A stretch of 64,000 bases of DNA, from positions 23,864,088 to 23,928,087 of the forward strand of contig CM057157.1 in the NCBI GenBank assembly GCA_029962745.1, written 5' to 3'. Of this stretch, positions 1-12,944 are shown piece by piece. The DNA is from Echinometra lucunter. Lineage: Eukaryota > Echinodermata > Echinoidea > Camarodonta > Echinometridae. The position numbers and the translations under genes were made by a program. Positions within the stretch are counted from its first letter, which is position 1; each line of letters starts with the position of its first letter. Below the pieces are notes generated by a model. The model had not been told where the DNA came from, searched no databases, and was given only the letters and a program-made list of their open reading frames with translations.

Positions 1-424
1 CAAATGGCATACTTCAGTGCACAACTCTGAATTTTTCCCCTATTTTGTTCGTGGTATGTGAACTGAAGCAGAGCTTTTGCGGCATTGTTCATGTGTTAAT
101 TATTTAGTCGGCATGGTCGGGGGGGGGGGGGGACTTTTAACCTATGCGCTACATAAATGTGGATATTATTATTATTTATTATCATTAATTTATTTTTGCC
201 AAGTTATTTTGTGATTTTGAGGAGTGGATATTATTGGCAATTCAAAACTATAGAAAATGCAGTACAAGGCGACGTGTAGGTGCATAATTATTACTTGAGA
301 ATGTAACACACTTGGTAAGGTAGGACAAATGCTCTGAAAATATATCGAAGTATTTTTCGATAATATTCATGTCCAAGTTAACGGGATTTCTCTAAAATCT
401 GGAAAAAAAACAATGAAGTAGTTA
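1..424. other. Unassigned AT-rich sequence
   Basis: No gene is visible. A poly(G) run of about 14 bases lies at 120-133, and short ATT repeats at 166-190. Confidence 0.5.
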
Positions 425-1000
425 GAGTTACCTTAAATGAAAATATAAACTGGCAAGATCAATTTACACACGTCAAGAAAAAATCTCTACTGCTTAAAGC
501 ATGTACAGCGATTGACCATACATTTCCCGAGATACTGCAATGATGCTATATAAAATCCTCGTGCACCCCATTTTGACTCTTCGCTACTATGGTGAAATGC
601 TAGTAAAACCTATATCAAACAAATATCTATATTTCAAAATAGAGAACTACGAACTGTTTTTATTGTTTTGTCTGTTGATAGTCTTTTCAGTACTGATTTG
701 TTTTATTCTCTAACCAAAATTCACCGTGTCGAAATACGATGGAAAAAAAAAATCAAGCACTAAGATTGATATTCAAACTTATTCATAGATTGCCCCTTTG
801 TCACTATGCAGATGCATTTCTTTTACAAAGAATGTTCATACGGGATTAGAAATTCTGGCCATGAACTCTCTTTAGAAAACCCGAAAGCAAACTTTAAAAG
901 AATGGGATCATCTATTCAGGCATCCAATTATACAACGCACTACCTGAAAGAGTCCGTCTATTGGCAAATCCCAAGCTCTTTGAAGTGGAGGTAGATGCAT
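425..1000 (+). pseudogene. LINE reverse-transcriptase 3' end, decayed
   Basis: Broken frames on the plus strand read NINWQDQFTHVKKK, then LYKILVHPILTLRYYGEMLV, LFYSLTKIHRVEIRW, and YNALPERVRLLANPKLFEVEV. These match the thumb and C-terminal part of non-LTR retrotransposon reverse transcriptases (pattern W..H...V, LY..L..P.L.Y...., WN.LP...R). Several stops and frameshifts show it is dead. The 3' part recurs at 43.2-43.5 kb (minus) and 63.24-63.40 kb (minus). Confidence 0.7.
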
Positions 1001-2277
1001 TATAAGATGAATAGTGTTCGTCTCCCCTTCTCCTCTCTATTTCTCGTCCTTTTTCTCTCTCTCACTTTTTCTCTTTCACTCTTATGCTTTCTCCTTCTCT
1101 TTATCTCTCTCCCCAGTCTTCTCTCCTATGGTCTCGTTTCTCTTATTCCATTTTCTTTGTTCTTTCCCCCTCTCGTTATATTGGTTATTGGTTATAAAAC
1201 AGGCAACTTTCATCTTACATTGTTATAGTTGTGTTGTTAATATGTTTTTCTCATTATTATCTTACTCATCTCAACTTTCTGTCATATTCTGATTGTCATT
1301 ATTTTCACTTTTTTTTTCTTTAAGTATTAATATTCGATGTCATTTTAGTATGATTCATCTTTAGTTTCTAATATTAGTTCATTAGCTTATATCAATTATT
1401 GTGCCCTATGATTATTTGTTTATTGTGCTTTGACTTTTGTTTTATTATAATTTGATTCAAATGTATTATGTTCAAGGACTTGCGGAAGAGCAGTCTTTTG
1501 GCTGATGTAAGATTTACTGTGTTTAAATATATTCAGTTCATTTCAAATCTGTTTGAAAATATAAAATCTATCAAAATGAACAGAATAATCCACAAGGGCT
1601 ACTTAACATACGGTATATACATACATGTATTTGAAGACTGAATGCAAAAACCGATATATCCATTTTTGGTCAAATTGAGATATTTGCAATTAAAGATGAA
1701 GAAAAGTAAAGAAAACGATAACAATATTTTATGCTACTTTTTACCATAACTTCTAAAATATACTTTTCGTGTAATGAGCAAAGCATTATATGAAAAGTAT
1801 TATTTCGTGCTATAGACCAATTCCATCTCCGGTTTATGTATTTGGCCCTCTATAGGCGAGGCGATCGCTGCAGTGTGCAAGCGCGCTGACCGCTATTGGC
1901 TCTGTGTACAAATTCAATGAAAGATATAAGATATGCCCTGATATTGTTTCATTAACTTTATTCTAGATCAATAAAATAAAGCATGGATAGATGAGGTAAG
2001 ACAATGGCCATATCTGACAGATGAAGGTATAATGTAATTTTGTACTTTCGTTGCTTTTCCCCCTTAGTTTTGTCAGTAAAAGGCAAGGCAGCCCCACTCC
2101 TGGCAGTGTCGCACTCGCGGTACTGCACTGCATGCCGCAGTAAACGGGAGCCCTTAATGCTACCTTGCTTACATGCTTACATTCATTAAACTGAACGCCA
2201 AACTACATAATAATAAAGTTTCTTGACTTCAAAGTCCTTTTTTTTACGCACTGGCGAGGAATTCCTTAAAGTTGCTA
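720..2277 (+). repeat. Duplicated block, inverted copy of 41.94-43.48 kb
   Basis: From the LINE 3' end through a pyrimidine-rich stretch (1018-1170) to a TATAGACCAATTCCA junction at 1811 and on to about 2277, this block matches the reverse complement of 43475-41940 at high similarity. It ends inside the MITE, just after the shared GAATTCCTTAA. The two copies therefore share one MITE insertion and derive from one duplicated locus. Confidence 0.8.
1811..2277 (+). mobile_element. MITE with TATAGACCAATTYCA ends, truncated copy
   Basis: Starts TATAGACCAATTCCATCTCC and follows the full-length copies at 22542-23334 and 41607-42408 for about 467 bp. The other end is missing. No coding capacity is visible. 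Confidence 0.7.
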
Positions 2278-3265
2278 TTCATAGGTTTTGAATATACTCG
2301 AATTTCATATCAAAATGAAGTTTATGGTGCACAAATCACTATGAAACCGATTAAAACTTTTGAAAATTAAATGGAAAACAAATATCGCTTGTCACAAATC
2401 GATAAAAACGGACCCCCAATATTGCCTTCGCATACGTTTCCAGCTCAATGCGAGATCCGTGACGTCACCTTATGGACTATAGCCTGTGGTGTGTTGTGAA
2501 TGTGGTGAATGCGAAGTGTCGTGTCCGAATGAGTGAGATTAAAAGCGATGTTTCGGCATTGTTTGGATGAATTCATCATTATGTGAATGTTTTCAAATTA
2601 TTTTTCAATCATTCTGTTTAACATTATTCATATCATAATGTCGGAGAAATTCTACAAATTAACAATGACTTTTTGCCAATCAGAAAGGTACAAAACATCC
2701 CAAAATATAATGGAACAGTCTCTCTTGTATATGGTCAGTTACGGTTGTGGGCAATACCATTTTGATTTTAAGGGTGTTGTTATTCACGCAAGACGGAGGG
2801 ATAGTGGAATACTTTATTTTCTTAAAATTTAAAGCTGTTTTCTTGGTGAATAGTTTGAACTTGTCTAAAAAAATATATAAGACAGTAATTACCTTACTGC
2901 TAATTTGTTGTTATTTTCTGTTAAGTAGCTAATTTACATTTACATTTACATTTATTTATGTTATTTGTTAAATTGACAACAGTAATAGTAATAATTGATA
3001 ATGATGATGAAGATGATGATAATGATAATAATAATGATAATAATGATAACTAGCTGTACTGGTTTTTGTTTTTGTTTTTGTTTCTTTCTTGTCAAAAATA
3101 TTTTGGGAGATTATCACAAATAGTTAACTTATGAAATTCTATCAACCACTGATTTTACATGTCTCATCCACACCCTCCCCTCCATCTGCTTCATGCATAC
3201 GTATAGTAAGAAACTGTGTTGCTGCATGCATGCATATGGAGAGCCTATAAAGTATAATGCAGCGA
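2278..3265. other. Unassigned sequence with simple repeats
   Basis: No gene is recognised. It includes ATTTAC repeats (about 2935-2960), GAT/AAT microsatellites (2983-3050) and (GTTTTT)n at 3060-3082, next to the assembly gap. Confidence 0.5.
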
Positions 3266-3765
3266 NNNNNNNNNNNNNNNNNNNNNNNNNNNNNNNNNNN
3301 NNNNNNNNNNNNNNNNNNNNNNNNNNNNNNNNNNNNNNNNNNNNNNNNNNNNNNNNNNNNNNNNNNNNNNNNNNNNNNNNNNNNNNNNNNNNNNNNNNNN
3401 NNNNNNNNNNNNNNNNNNNNNNNNNNNNNNNNNNNNNNNNNNNNNNNNNNNNNNNNNNNNNNNNNNNNNNNNNNNNNNNNNNNNNNNNNNNNNNNNNNNN
3501 NNNNNNNNNNNNNNNNNNNNNNNNNNNNNNNNNNNNNNNNNNNNNNNNNNNNNNNNNNNNNNNNNNNNNNNNNNNNNNNNNNNNNNNNNNNNNNNNNNNN
3601 NNNNNNNNNNNNNNNNNNNNNNNNNNNNNNNNNNNNNNNNNNNNNNNNNNNNNNNNNNNNNNNNNNNNNNNNNNNNNNNNNNNNNNNNNNNNNNNNNNNN
3701 NNNNNNNNNNNNNNNNNNNNNNNNNNNNNNNNNNNNNNNNNNNNNNNNNNNNNNNNNNNNNNNNN
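3266..3765. other. Assembly gap (500 N)
   Basis: Exactly 500 undetermined bases, the usual size for a gap of unknown length. Open frames across it are artefacts. Confidence 0.99.
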
Positions 3766-6051
3766 TGCACTTAAGCTTTAAAACTCATCTAAAACTCGAC
3801 GGTTCATACAGTGGTAAACACCAAAAACTTAAACCTCGCTATTCACCTATATGCACTGCTATTCAACACTATGCATCCCTATATGCACCACTATGCACTC
3901 CTATTCACCAAGATGAATCCCTTTGCACCATCGATGGCACAAAAGATAGGTTCATTCGTCTCCTTTATCCACCTAATGATTATATAATAATTATATTGAA
4001 TCATTGCCAATGAAAATTGAATTTTTTTGTTAAAAGTTCAAAGACAAAATAAATTCTCTATGACTATGACTATGACTATGACTTATAGAAAGCAAAAATA
4101 AATGAATGAAAGAGACTTGGCAAACGGCAGAGTATCAATACAAGAAGTTTAGTGGTACAGGCTCGTGTTTAAAGGTAAAAATTCAATGATCAGCAGGGCC
4201 TGTCTTGCTCTTTGAATAGCACCCTTTATCATGTTTTTCAAGCTGTTAATTGCCCGAAAGCTTTAAATGCATGAGTTAACTGCAATACCAAGAACATGAA
4301 GAATAAAGGACAATTTTCAAACAAAAGTTCACTTATTATAAGCATATCTTGCTCTTAATTCTGTTTCCCTAGAAAGCCAAGAGAAAAAAAACGAGACTGT
4401 ATTTTCTAAAGGCAGGGAACCATTGAGACAAGTATTTTCAGCAAAGAAATCTATCAGAACATTGATTTATTACTTCTTAATCTTAATGAAAAATGTAACA
4501 GTTTACTTCCTCTCTCTCTCTCTCTCTCTCTTCAAGCTAGAGTGAACTAGCAATGAGAAAGGATGATTTTTTTTTATCCGAACCCTCGAGTAATCCCAAG
4601 TTTCAGGTTGTATCTTAACGTTTGACCAGCACTGTAAACTCGCATGGATGTTGTTAAAATTAATCCACCATAAATATTATCCTAAATGTTTTCTAATACC
4701 CTCTGATTTCCAGTAATTTGAGTATATGCCCTGGGCTAATGGATTTTTTGCCCTTTTTGCAAGTTCATTCATAAATTGATGATTTTTAAGAAATAGATCT
4801 TCTTCCGGCATCATACATGAATTTACAAAACATGGTACGTGATACCTTTTACCTTTTCATTGTCAATATTTTGCTACGCTGTTCAAGATTTTTACCTATA
4901 CCTACAGGCCTGACATGTTGCATAATCTATACATGCGAATTAAAAAATTGCCAAGTCAAATTATGGATAAAAGTATGGGGAAGGCAGGCAACTATTTTTA
5001 TATATAGACCTATCTTATAGAGCTCCAGGAGAGAGTGACACCGTAAAGTAATAATTTACCATTTGGACAATATTAACACTTACCTGCGATTGATTGAACA
5101 AATCCCAGGACAAGACATATAACGAGGGCGAATAAGGCCTCTGCAGCTCCTCTCTTTCGAATATACATCTTTGCAAGTCAGAATTAGATGTCAGGAATGT
5201 AAGATATTTTTTATGGTAGAAGATTACAGTCTTGAACATCCAGTCATCAAAATGGAATTGTCGAAAGTGAAAAAATTCAAGGGAGTCTACAAGGAAGTAA
5301 AAAATATATATATATATATCCAATACAGTATCACCGATCTCAAGGATTTTTGCTCTCATTATTTGCAAGATATCATACATCGGGTAGAAACTATATTTGG
5401 TATCAGTGTGATGATCTCACAAAAAGACCAATGAAAGGGCTCGTCTTACTTCCTTGATCTACTTACTATGCGGAATGATAACTTCCTTTCGAAATGTTTG
5501 TACAAGAAGAAACAATAAACCCTAAAGAGGGTAATCCGTTATGGCTGGGTAAGGGGAATTTGGTCATTTTATCTGGCACAAAAATCATTTAAATGCATGA
5601 AACGATGGCTGTGATGGTGAAAATGATGATGATGATGATGATGACAATCAGATAATGTAAAAGAATAACGTTTGACAAAAATAACAGCAACAATCATGAC
5701 AACGATCATGATAATGACAACAACGACAAAATTGTGTCGCGAGAATACAATCATGAATTGGCCACTGTTTTCAACAATATATTCACATTGAATAATGAAA
5801 TCAATCAGTACCCGTAACACTAACACAAATTTACTGCCACAAAATGTTGGAATTCTCTCCCCAGAGACATACGAGAGAAGAATTACCCGTACCAAGAATC
5901 CGAACTACACTGACACAAAATACTTTTTTTAAAAGTATTTACTGCCCCAAAATTTTAGAATTCACTCCCCAGGGACATACGAGACACTAATAGTTCTTGT
6001 GCATCTAAAAGCAAGCTGGAAAAAATGGCCAACTGAACTTTACATAGACGT
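3766..6051. other. Unassigned AT-rich sequence
   Basis: No gene is supported. Degenerate CTATGCAC repeats lie at 3835-3930, (GACTAT)n at 4060-4082, (CT)n at 4510-4531, a short (TA)n at 5307-5320, and an ATG/GAT microsatellite at 5620-5645. The stretch 5880-6000 repeats, diverged, part of 5815-5885 (ACTGCC-C-AAAATGTTGGAATTC-type phrase). Confidence 0.5.
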
Positions 6052-6293
6052 TCACTCTTCAAATTTCCGAGTCAGACTGACCCGGAATAGAATCCGTTGG
6101 AGCCACAATCCGTTCCGGGTCAAATAATGACCAGAATAAGGTAAAAAAAAAACAACTCGGATTAAGGTCAAATGTGACCCAGAAACAAGTCTTCATGACC
6201 CTATTCCGGGTCTTTTATTTTTTAACCCTGATCGGGATGTGGCCCCAACGGACTCTTTTCCGGGTCAATCTCACCCGGAATTTTTAAGAGTGT
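6052..6293. mobile_element. Palindromic MITE, about 242 bp
   Basis: The left end TTCACTCTTCAAATTTCC and the reverse complement of the right end AACACTCTTAAAAATTCC are imperfect terminal inverted repeats. They continue inward with CCGGGTCA-type motifs on both sides, so nearly the whole element folds on itself. No coding capacity. Confidence 0.7.
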
Positions 6294-7049
6294 TGAACCG
6301 TCACTGACAAGTTAAAACAATGTATGATCTTCTTATTGCAAGGGTTAACATCATCCATTATACAGAGTATATCTTTATATGCTCTCGTAGTGAAACCTTC
6401 AAATTCATGAAAATTCCAGATCACGACACCTTCTCCCTCCTCACACCCCTATGCTCTTTCCTCCCTTTTGTTTATTTAAGGTGGCAATTGTACTGCAAGA
6501 ACTCCCATGTATTCTAACCAGGGACCAGTGGTATTACAACTTTCCAAGCTCTGCTTCTTTACTGATCTCTGATTTCATTTTCATTCTTGTATACTTTATT
6601 CTTATATTCACTTCCTTCTTATTGGATTTTTTTTTTCAGTGTGTGCATGTGTCATATGTGTGTGTTTGGTTTCTATCTTTTCATTTCATTAGGTGGTCTG
6701 TCATCTCTGACAGATCACCTTTTAGTTTCGTTAAAATTTTCTTTATTCTTCTTATTATTATTCTTTTTATCCCCCCCCCCCCCCACTTTTTGTGCAGTCA
6801 AAATCTCAGAACTGGATAAGTCAATTTTCGAATATGTTGTAGCTGAGATAATGCCCTAACGAGGAAATCCTTATTTTTTTTTAAATTTTGACCACTGCAT
6901 CATGGTCTAAAGTCACGATTAATGGTGGCATGCCAATTTTTCACATGTTACGTGTATTGTCAAAATCAACGAATGGTCATATCTCACAAACTGGATCATG
7001 AATCCTCTTCAAAATCGGAACAGACATCACATCTTAGATCATGCACACG

Positions 7050-7150
7050 CAAAACCATTACTTGCCCAATACACGTAGACGCGCGCACGGATTTTGAACT
7101 TTGACGTGCGTCAAAGTTCAAAATCCGTGCGCGCGTCTAATGGGCAAGTA
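7050..7150. repeat. Near-perfect inverted repeat, arms about 45 bp
   Basis: The left arm (…AGACGCGCGCACGGATTTTG…) and right arm (…CAAAATCCGTGCGCGCGTCT…) flank a short GACGTGCGTC centre. The right arm is the start of the 1.147-kb tandem duplication, so the duplication begins at a palindrome. Confidence 0.8.
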
Positions 7151-7787
7151 ATGTAAAAACACGAAAAACATGCCCCTTTAAAATCCGCCATAGCTCCTTA
7201 GAATGCGTTGAGACCCCAATTTTTTTTTTTACATATTCTGAAAGGTCATGAGTTGTAGATGTGAATCCATGACAAAAATTTATCTTATCGGTGCTCTCAC
7301 GTCATCCTATTCTTATGTGAACTCAAAATTTCGATTTTTTTTATTTTTGACGTTATATTTTTTGCCTTTAACTGAGACTATCTCGCTTACTGTTGGTCAA
7401 TTTTCCCTGGAATATCGATATGTTGTAGCTGAGACAATTTTCTACAAATTTAGTATGCATTGTTGCTCATTTTGTTGATGTCATCATAGTCTAAATTCAC
7501 GACAAAAGGTAATGTCAATTTTTCTCATTTTACGTGTATTCTCTAAGGGACATGACCTTTACGTAATTCTTGAGTCTACATTCTCGTCTTCTTTGATCAA
7601 CATCTCCCTTATTTCTGATCGATTTTGGCCCATCTTTAAGCATATTGCAGCTGAGCAAAATCTTATGCGTTCATATCTTTGTTCAGCAAGTGTCGAAAAC
7701 ATGTCGGAATTTTGGCTGGAAAACCTGATATTAGAATTCCGTTTTGAATCTACGTGTTATCTCTATGAGCTGTTTTCAGGTATACCT

Positions 7788-7841
7788 TCAAAGAACTTGC
7801 CTTACACGCTCAAGGTCCCTGGTTCGAGTCCCAGAGGGAGG
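7788..7841 (+). pseudogene. tRNA-Val(TAC)-like 3' fragment, copy A
   Basis: The run CTTGCCTTACACGCTCAAGG followed by TCCCTGGTTCGAGTCCCAG matches the anticodon arm (loop CTTACAC, anticodon TAC), variable loop and T arm of animal valine tRNAs. It carries a perfect B box, GGTTCGAGTCC, at 7821-7831. The 5' half with the A box and acceptor strand is missing. It is a tRNA pseudogene or tRNA-derived SINE piece, not a working tRNA. Confidence 0.55.
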
Positions 7842-8934
7842 GGGGCAATTTTTTCCTTTTGCTTTCTTTTTTTCGTTATATTACTATCCTCTTTAACTAT
7901 ATGATTACATATACAGTCACAGTCAATGCCTGATTTTGGCCCGTTATGACAATTGCAATGCAGTGCACAGTACTTTATGTACAACCCTATAGAAAATCTG
8001 ATAAGTTAAGGTGAATTAAAGCGTTAGATCACCTTTTCAGTATGCTGCGATATCAAATCATCCAATTTCTATGACGTTAGTCTCCTATCGAGACGTAAAA
8101 ATTTGATCAAAAGTCTTACCAACGAATTAATCACAATCCATGTCGAAACCTAAAAGATGCCGACAGACCACCTATTTCGTCATGTGACGAATTAAAATGT
8201 CTCGTTTTTTTTATTTTTTTTTTCTTTGTTATATTACATTTGAATCGTGATTATATGTTAAAGTTCAAAATCCGTGCGCGCGTCTATTGGGCAAGTAATG
8301 TAAAAACACGAAAAACATGCCCCTTTAAAATCCGCCATAGCTCCTTAGAATGCGTTGAGACCCCAATTTTTTTTTTTTACATATTCTGAAAGGTCAAGAG
8401 TTGTAGATGTGAATCCATGACAAAAATTTATCTTATCGGTGCTCTCACGTCATCCTATTCTTATGTGAACTCAAAATTTCGATTTTTTTTATTTTTGACG
8501 TTATATTTTTTGCCTTTAACTGAGACTATCTCGCTTACTGTTGGTCAATTTTCCCTGGAATATCGATATGTTGTAGCTGAGACAATTTTCTACAAATTTA
8601 GTATGCATTGTTGCTCATTTTGTTGATGTCATCATAGTCTAAATTCACGACAAAAGGTAATGTCAATTTTTCTCATTTTACGTGTATTCTCTAAGGGACA
8701 TGACCTTTACGTAATTCTTGAGTCTACATTCTCGTCTTCTTTGATCAACATCTCCCTTATTTCTGATCGATTTTGGCCCATCTTTAAGCATATTGCAGCT
8801 GAGCAAAATCTTATGCGTTCATATCTTTGTTCAGCAAGTGTCGAAAACATGTCGGAATTTTGGCTGGAAAACCTGATATTAGAATTCCGTTTTGAATCTA
8901 CGTGTTATCTCTATGAGCTGTTTTCAGGTATACC

Positions 8935-8990
8935 TTCAAAGCACTTGCCTTACACGCTCAAGGTCCCTGGTTCGAGTCCCAGAGGGAAGG
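8935..8990 (+). pseudogene. tRNA-Val(TAC)-like 3' fragment, copy B
   Basis: The copy in the second tandem unit. It retains GCACTTGCC, one base closer to valine tRNAs than copy A, with the B box at 8969-8979. The same 5' half is missing. Confidence 0.55.
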
Positions 8991-9404
8991 GGGCAAATTT
9001 TTCCTTTTGCTTTCTTTTTTTCGTTATATTACTATCCTCTTTAACTATATGATTACATATAAGTCACAGTCAATGCCTGATTTTGGCCCGTTATGACAAT
9101 TGCAATGCAGTGCACAGTACTTTATGTACAACCCTATAGAAAATCTGATAAATTAAGGTGAATTAAAGCGTTAGATCACCTTTTCAGTATGCTGCGATAT
9201 CAAATCATCCAATTTCTATGACGTTAGTCTCCTATCGAGACGTAAAAATTTGATCAAAAGTCTTACCAACGAATTAATCACAATCCATGTCGAAACCTAA
9301 AAGATGCCGACAGATCACCTAATTCGTCATGTGACGAATTAAAATGTCTCGTTTTTTTTATTTTTTTTTCTTTGTTATATTACATTTGAATCGTGATTAT
9401 ATGA

Positions 9405-9490
9405 TTAATATTTTGGGAAATGAAAATGGATTAACATCTACGAATCTGAACAATAATAATAATAATGATAATGATAATAATTATATAATA

Positions 9491-9532
<42 letters not shown>

Positions 9533-10347
9533 ATGATAAAAAGAACAAGACTGGAAAGAAGAAGGGAGGAAATATATACAAATTAATATGTAATACCTCT
9601 GATAAACACAAGAGAGTGGGTGCTTTATAAAAAGAATACGATTTATATAAGTCATGAAAATATACATATAGAAGTAGTACATAATAGAAAATCTAAATGC
9701 GTGAAGAACGTTGGGATCGTAAAGCTAAAGAAAATATTGTATGATGGTCCGAACAGAAGAAGAATCTATACTGATCACGGGATGTAGGAGGAAGCCAAAG
9801 TCAAAGGCTAAACCATAAGAGAAAAGCCCTACATTGACGACTCTGACAGAGTTTCTCTCCCAACCCCCCCCCCCCCCCCCCTCCCCCCATGCAATGTGAT
9901 TGGTTTGTGGAAATCTGAAAACCAACAACAGAACAAATACAAAAACAAACAAAATTATAATGGCCAGATGGAGGGGAAAAAATGGCGAAAAATTCATGGC
10001 TCTTTACCGTCAGCAACTTTATTCCTAATTCTGTGGCAATCAGGGTTCCCTATTTTTGCCTGAGTGCCAGTTTACTTCATTTTTTTTCTCTTTCCTGTTA
10101 AAGATCGCATTGTGCTCACCCTTATCCCTGTATAAAATATGGATGAGCGTGATACACGATCACATTCCCCATTTACAGCCGTATTTTGATCGAGTCTGAT
10201 ATTTGATAACTATCAATACCAAGAGTGAGAGTGTTTCAGGTAACAAATTACAAAATGATACCTATTTCAGGATACATGCCCTCGATATCAATGCGTACAC
10301 TTAATATCAATATCAATATTCTCTTTAGGCCATTAAGTCATATTCCA
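9405..10347. other. Unassigned sequence with microsatellites
   Basis: Contains (AAT)n and (ATG)n microsatellites (about 9450-9533) and a poly(C) tract (9864-9881). No gene is seen. Confidence 0.5.
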
Positions 10348-11580
10348 CAGTGCGTCCCAAAAAAACTTTACACTTTTGAAATGGCTGCCAAATGAAAAAA
10401 ATATATGGTTCTGGCGGAAAAAGGTTTATATTTATGAATAGCTCATGGACTCAACTTTCACATGAGACCAAATGGCTGAAAATAATTCATGCTTGGGTGA
10501 TCACTGCTCACTTTTGTAAAGGGTATGAAAATTAGGTTGCGCAGGAATTGCGCCTTCCAATTTGTGAGAGGTAAGTCCTTTGGAGGTTACACAATTGAGG
10601 GTGATATGATAAATTCATGATCAGTTGCAGTCAGTTTAGGTTTGCTGAGTGAATTTTATGGTTTATTAAGTCAAAATTTTATGCATGAGTGAACGGGAAT
10701 TGCATTCATTATTGTAGCATTGTACCTCTCCCTGGTAGACTCAGTGGTGTGTTCATGGGAGTCAGGATTGGTTGATGGTACATGGTGCAGGGGAGGTGAG
10801 ATGTAAGGTAGGACTTTGTTGGGTAGATGGGATAAGGGTTAAGAGGACATGCATGCCCCCCCCCCCCTCTCTCTCTCTCTTCCTGGGTGTGTTTGTGCAT
10901 ATCTTGACAATTCACATCCGTTGGTCTCCTCTCCAAAATATCTCGACCACATTCCCTTATCCCGAATTCTACCTGCATTTCCAAAATTGGACTGGGACTG
11001 GTATCACCCATTGACACCTGAAGTCAATTACATTTTATCGGTCAATCAATCAATACCGAAGTTAGACAATCAACATTTAGGTATCACTCAACTAATCAAT
11101 GATCAGTCAATCAATTAATCAATTAAGCAGTCAATCACCATTCAGCTGTTTCAATCAATGAATTATTCAATAAATCAAATATAATTAATCAATAACTCAG
11201 TCAATCACTCAATCAAAGTTTATCCAACCAACCAGTCATTTTAGGAGTTGAGTTTCGGACAAGAAAAACGGTACAGTGTAACACAAATTGGTAAAATGAA
11301 CATGTCAATCTTTGTTTTCAGTTGATTTTCATTCATTTCAATTTTACCACTGCTTCATCCATCTTGTAAGAGAAAAGAGGGGGAAAATAAATGATGATGG
11401 AAACTAAAAATCAGAGTTTCAATGGTTCAATGGTCAGAGTTCAATGGTCCACATGTCCACCTCCTCCTTCGATGCACAATCTTGCTCTCTTCATAAGGGA
11501 TAAGGGAAGGTGGTTTGGATATTTTGGAGTGGAGACCAAAGAATGTGAATTGTCAAGATATGCACCAACACACAGGAAGC

Positions 11581-11619
<39 letters not shown>

Positions 11620-12124
11620 CATACTGTCCTCTTGACCCCTATCCCATCTAGCCAACAAAGTCTTACCCTATCTCATCTCCCCTACAACATGTACCACCAC
11701 CCAATCCTGACTCCCATGAACACACTGAGTCTACCAGGGAAAGATACAATGCTACAATAATGAATGCAAATCCCGTTCACTCATTCATAAAATTTTGATT
11801 TGATAAACCATAAAATTCACTCGGCAAACCTAAACTGATTGCAACTGATCATGAATTCATCATATCACCCTCAATTCTGTGATCTCCAAATAAAAGGACT
11901 CATCTCTAACAAATTGAAAGGTGCAATTCCTGTGCAACCTAATTTCCATACCCTTTACAAAAGTGAGCAGTGCTCACCCAAGCATGAATTATTTTCGACC
12001 TTTTTTGTCTCATATGAAAGCTGAGTCCATGAGCTATCCGTACATATAAACCTTTTCTTTCAGAAACATGTATTTTTCATTTGGCAGCCATTTCAAAAGT
12101 GTAAAGTTTTTTGGGGACGCAGTG
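10348..12124. mobile_element. Foldback DNA element, 1.78 kb with arms over 600 bp
   Basis: The left arm (about 10348-10965) starts CAGTGCGTCCCAAAA. The right arm (about 11495-12124) is its reverse complement, ending TTGGGGACGCAGTG, with matching GA/CT and poly(G/C) tracts inside both arms. The 0.5-kb centre is rich in degenerate TCAATCAA repeats (11020-11235). No transposase is seen, so it is non-autonomous. Small open frames across it are arm artefacts. Confidence 0.88.
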
Positions 12125-12709
12125 TAGAACTGTGAGTAGATTTTCCGTATAGTAACAATTCAATATGCAGAAAGTACGGAAAGTCGAGACAGCCTGCTCG
12201 CAAAAATAAATCAAAAATGAAAAAAGGCAAATCAACCGAAAACAAAAGAAAGCAAACAGACAGTCCATACAATAGAACTTGAATATATATTCAGGGCAAT
12301 AAATGCTTTCGATGGACAGCGCGTTTTTCATCAGACTATTTCATGTTGAAAATGGATTTCAGGAAAAGTCAAATATATTACTTACGTGTTGAGCATAGGA
12401 GCTTATTGAAGATCATTTTTTAAACATAAAAAATTGAAGAATTGTTGGTCCTTTCTTTAATAGGTTATCCGATTACACTAGACATTACAGGTCTGTCAAG
12501 ATTATGTATTTGACGCTGGATAAATGAGGAACTATGACAGTGAAAATCCATCCCGCTTTCAAGTTCATTCAAAGAACGTTATGCACAGACAGAAAGGAAA
12601 TTAAGGAAATGAGGCTACATTTTCCTACAGACAAATACAGGAAAGTGAGACCTCATTAAATGACTAATAGATGTTTTAGTTTGAAACATGTTATTTTGTT
12701 GTATTATTT
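12125..12709. other. Unassigned sequence
   Basis: No gene, repeat or element end recognised. Confidence 0.4.
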
Positions 12710-12944
12710 CCCTGCTGGAAAGATCACAGTGTCACACAATGTGTTCACATAGTGGACTATGTGAAGATGTGATTCACAATGTTAAACCGCTCAAATTTAC
12801 ACTGTGGACACCTCCACAATGTGAGTGTTCACAGTGTGTTCACATAGTGGACTGTGGATATGAGATTCACAATGTTAAAACGCTCAAGTTTAACAGTGTG
12901 AAGATGATTTCACATTGTGGGACACTGTGTTCTTTCCAGCAGGG
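12710..12944. mobile_element. Palindromic MITE, 235 bp
   Basis: Begins CCCTGCTGGAAAGATCACAG and ends with the near-perfect reverse complement (…CTGTGTTCTTTCCAGCAGGG). The interior repeats GTTCACATAGTGGACT and the CACAATGTTAAA phrase twice each. No clear target duplication. Confidence 0.85.

Larger units (their letters stand above)
7113..9404. repeat. Tandem direct duplication, period 1147 bp
   Basis: Unit A (7113-8259) and unit B (8260-9404) are almost identical and differ by a few single bases and 1-2 base indels. Each contains a tRNA-Val-like fragment and a 130-codon open frame that resembles no known protein and shows no sign of selection. The high identity implies a recent duplication or an assembly duplication. 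Confidence 0.92.

Noticed and set aside
3129..3781. Long frames across the gap
   Set aside because: They consist almost wholly of N.
7512..9052. Two identical-looking 130-codon frames
   Set aside because: Copies of one tandem repeat; the frame includes the tRNA-like piece and low-complexity tails, with no known domain.
11391..11760. Frames with RERERERE runs
   Set aside because: Products of the GA microsatellite in the foldback arm.
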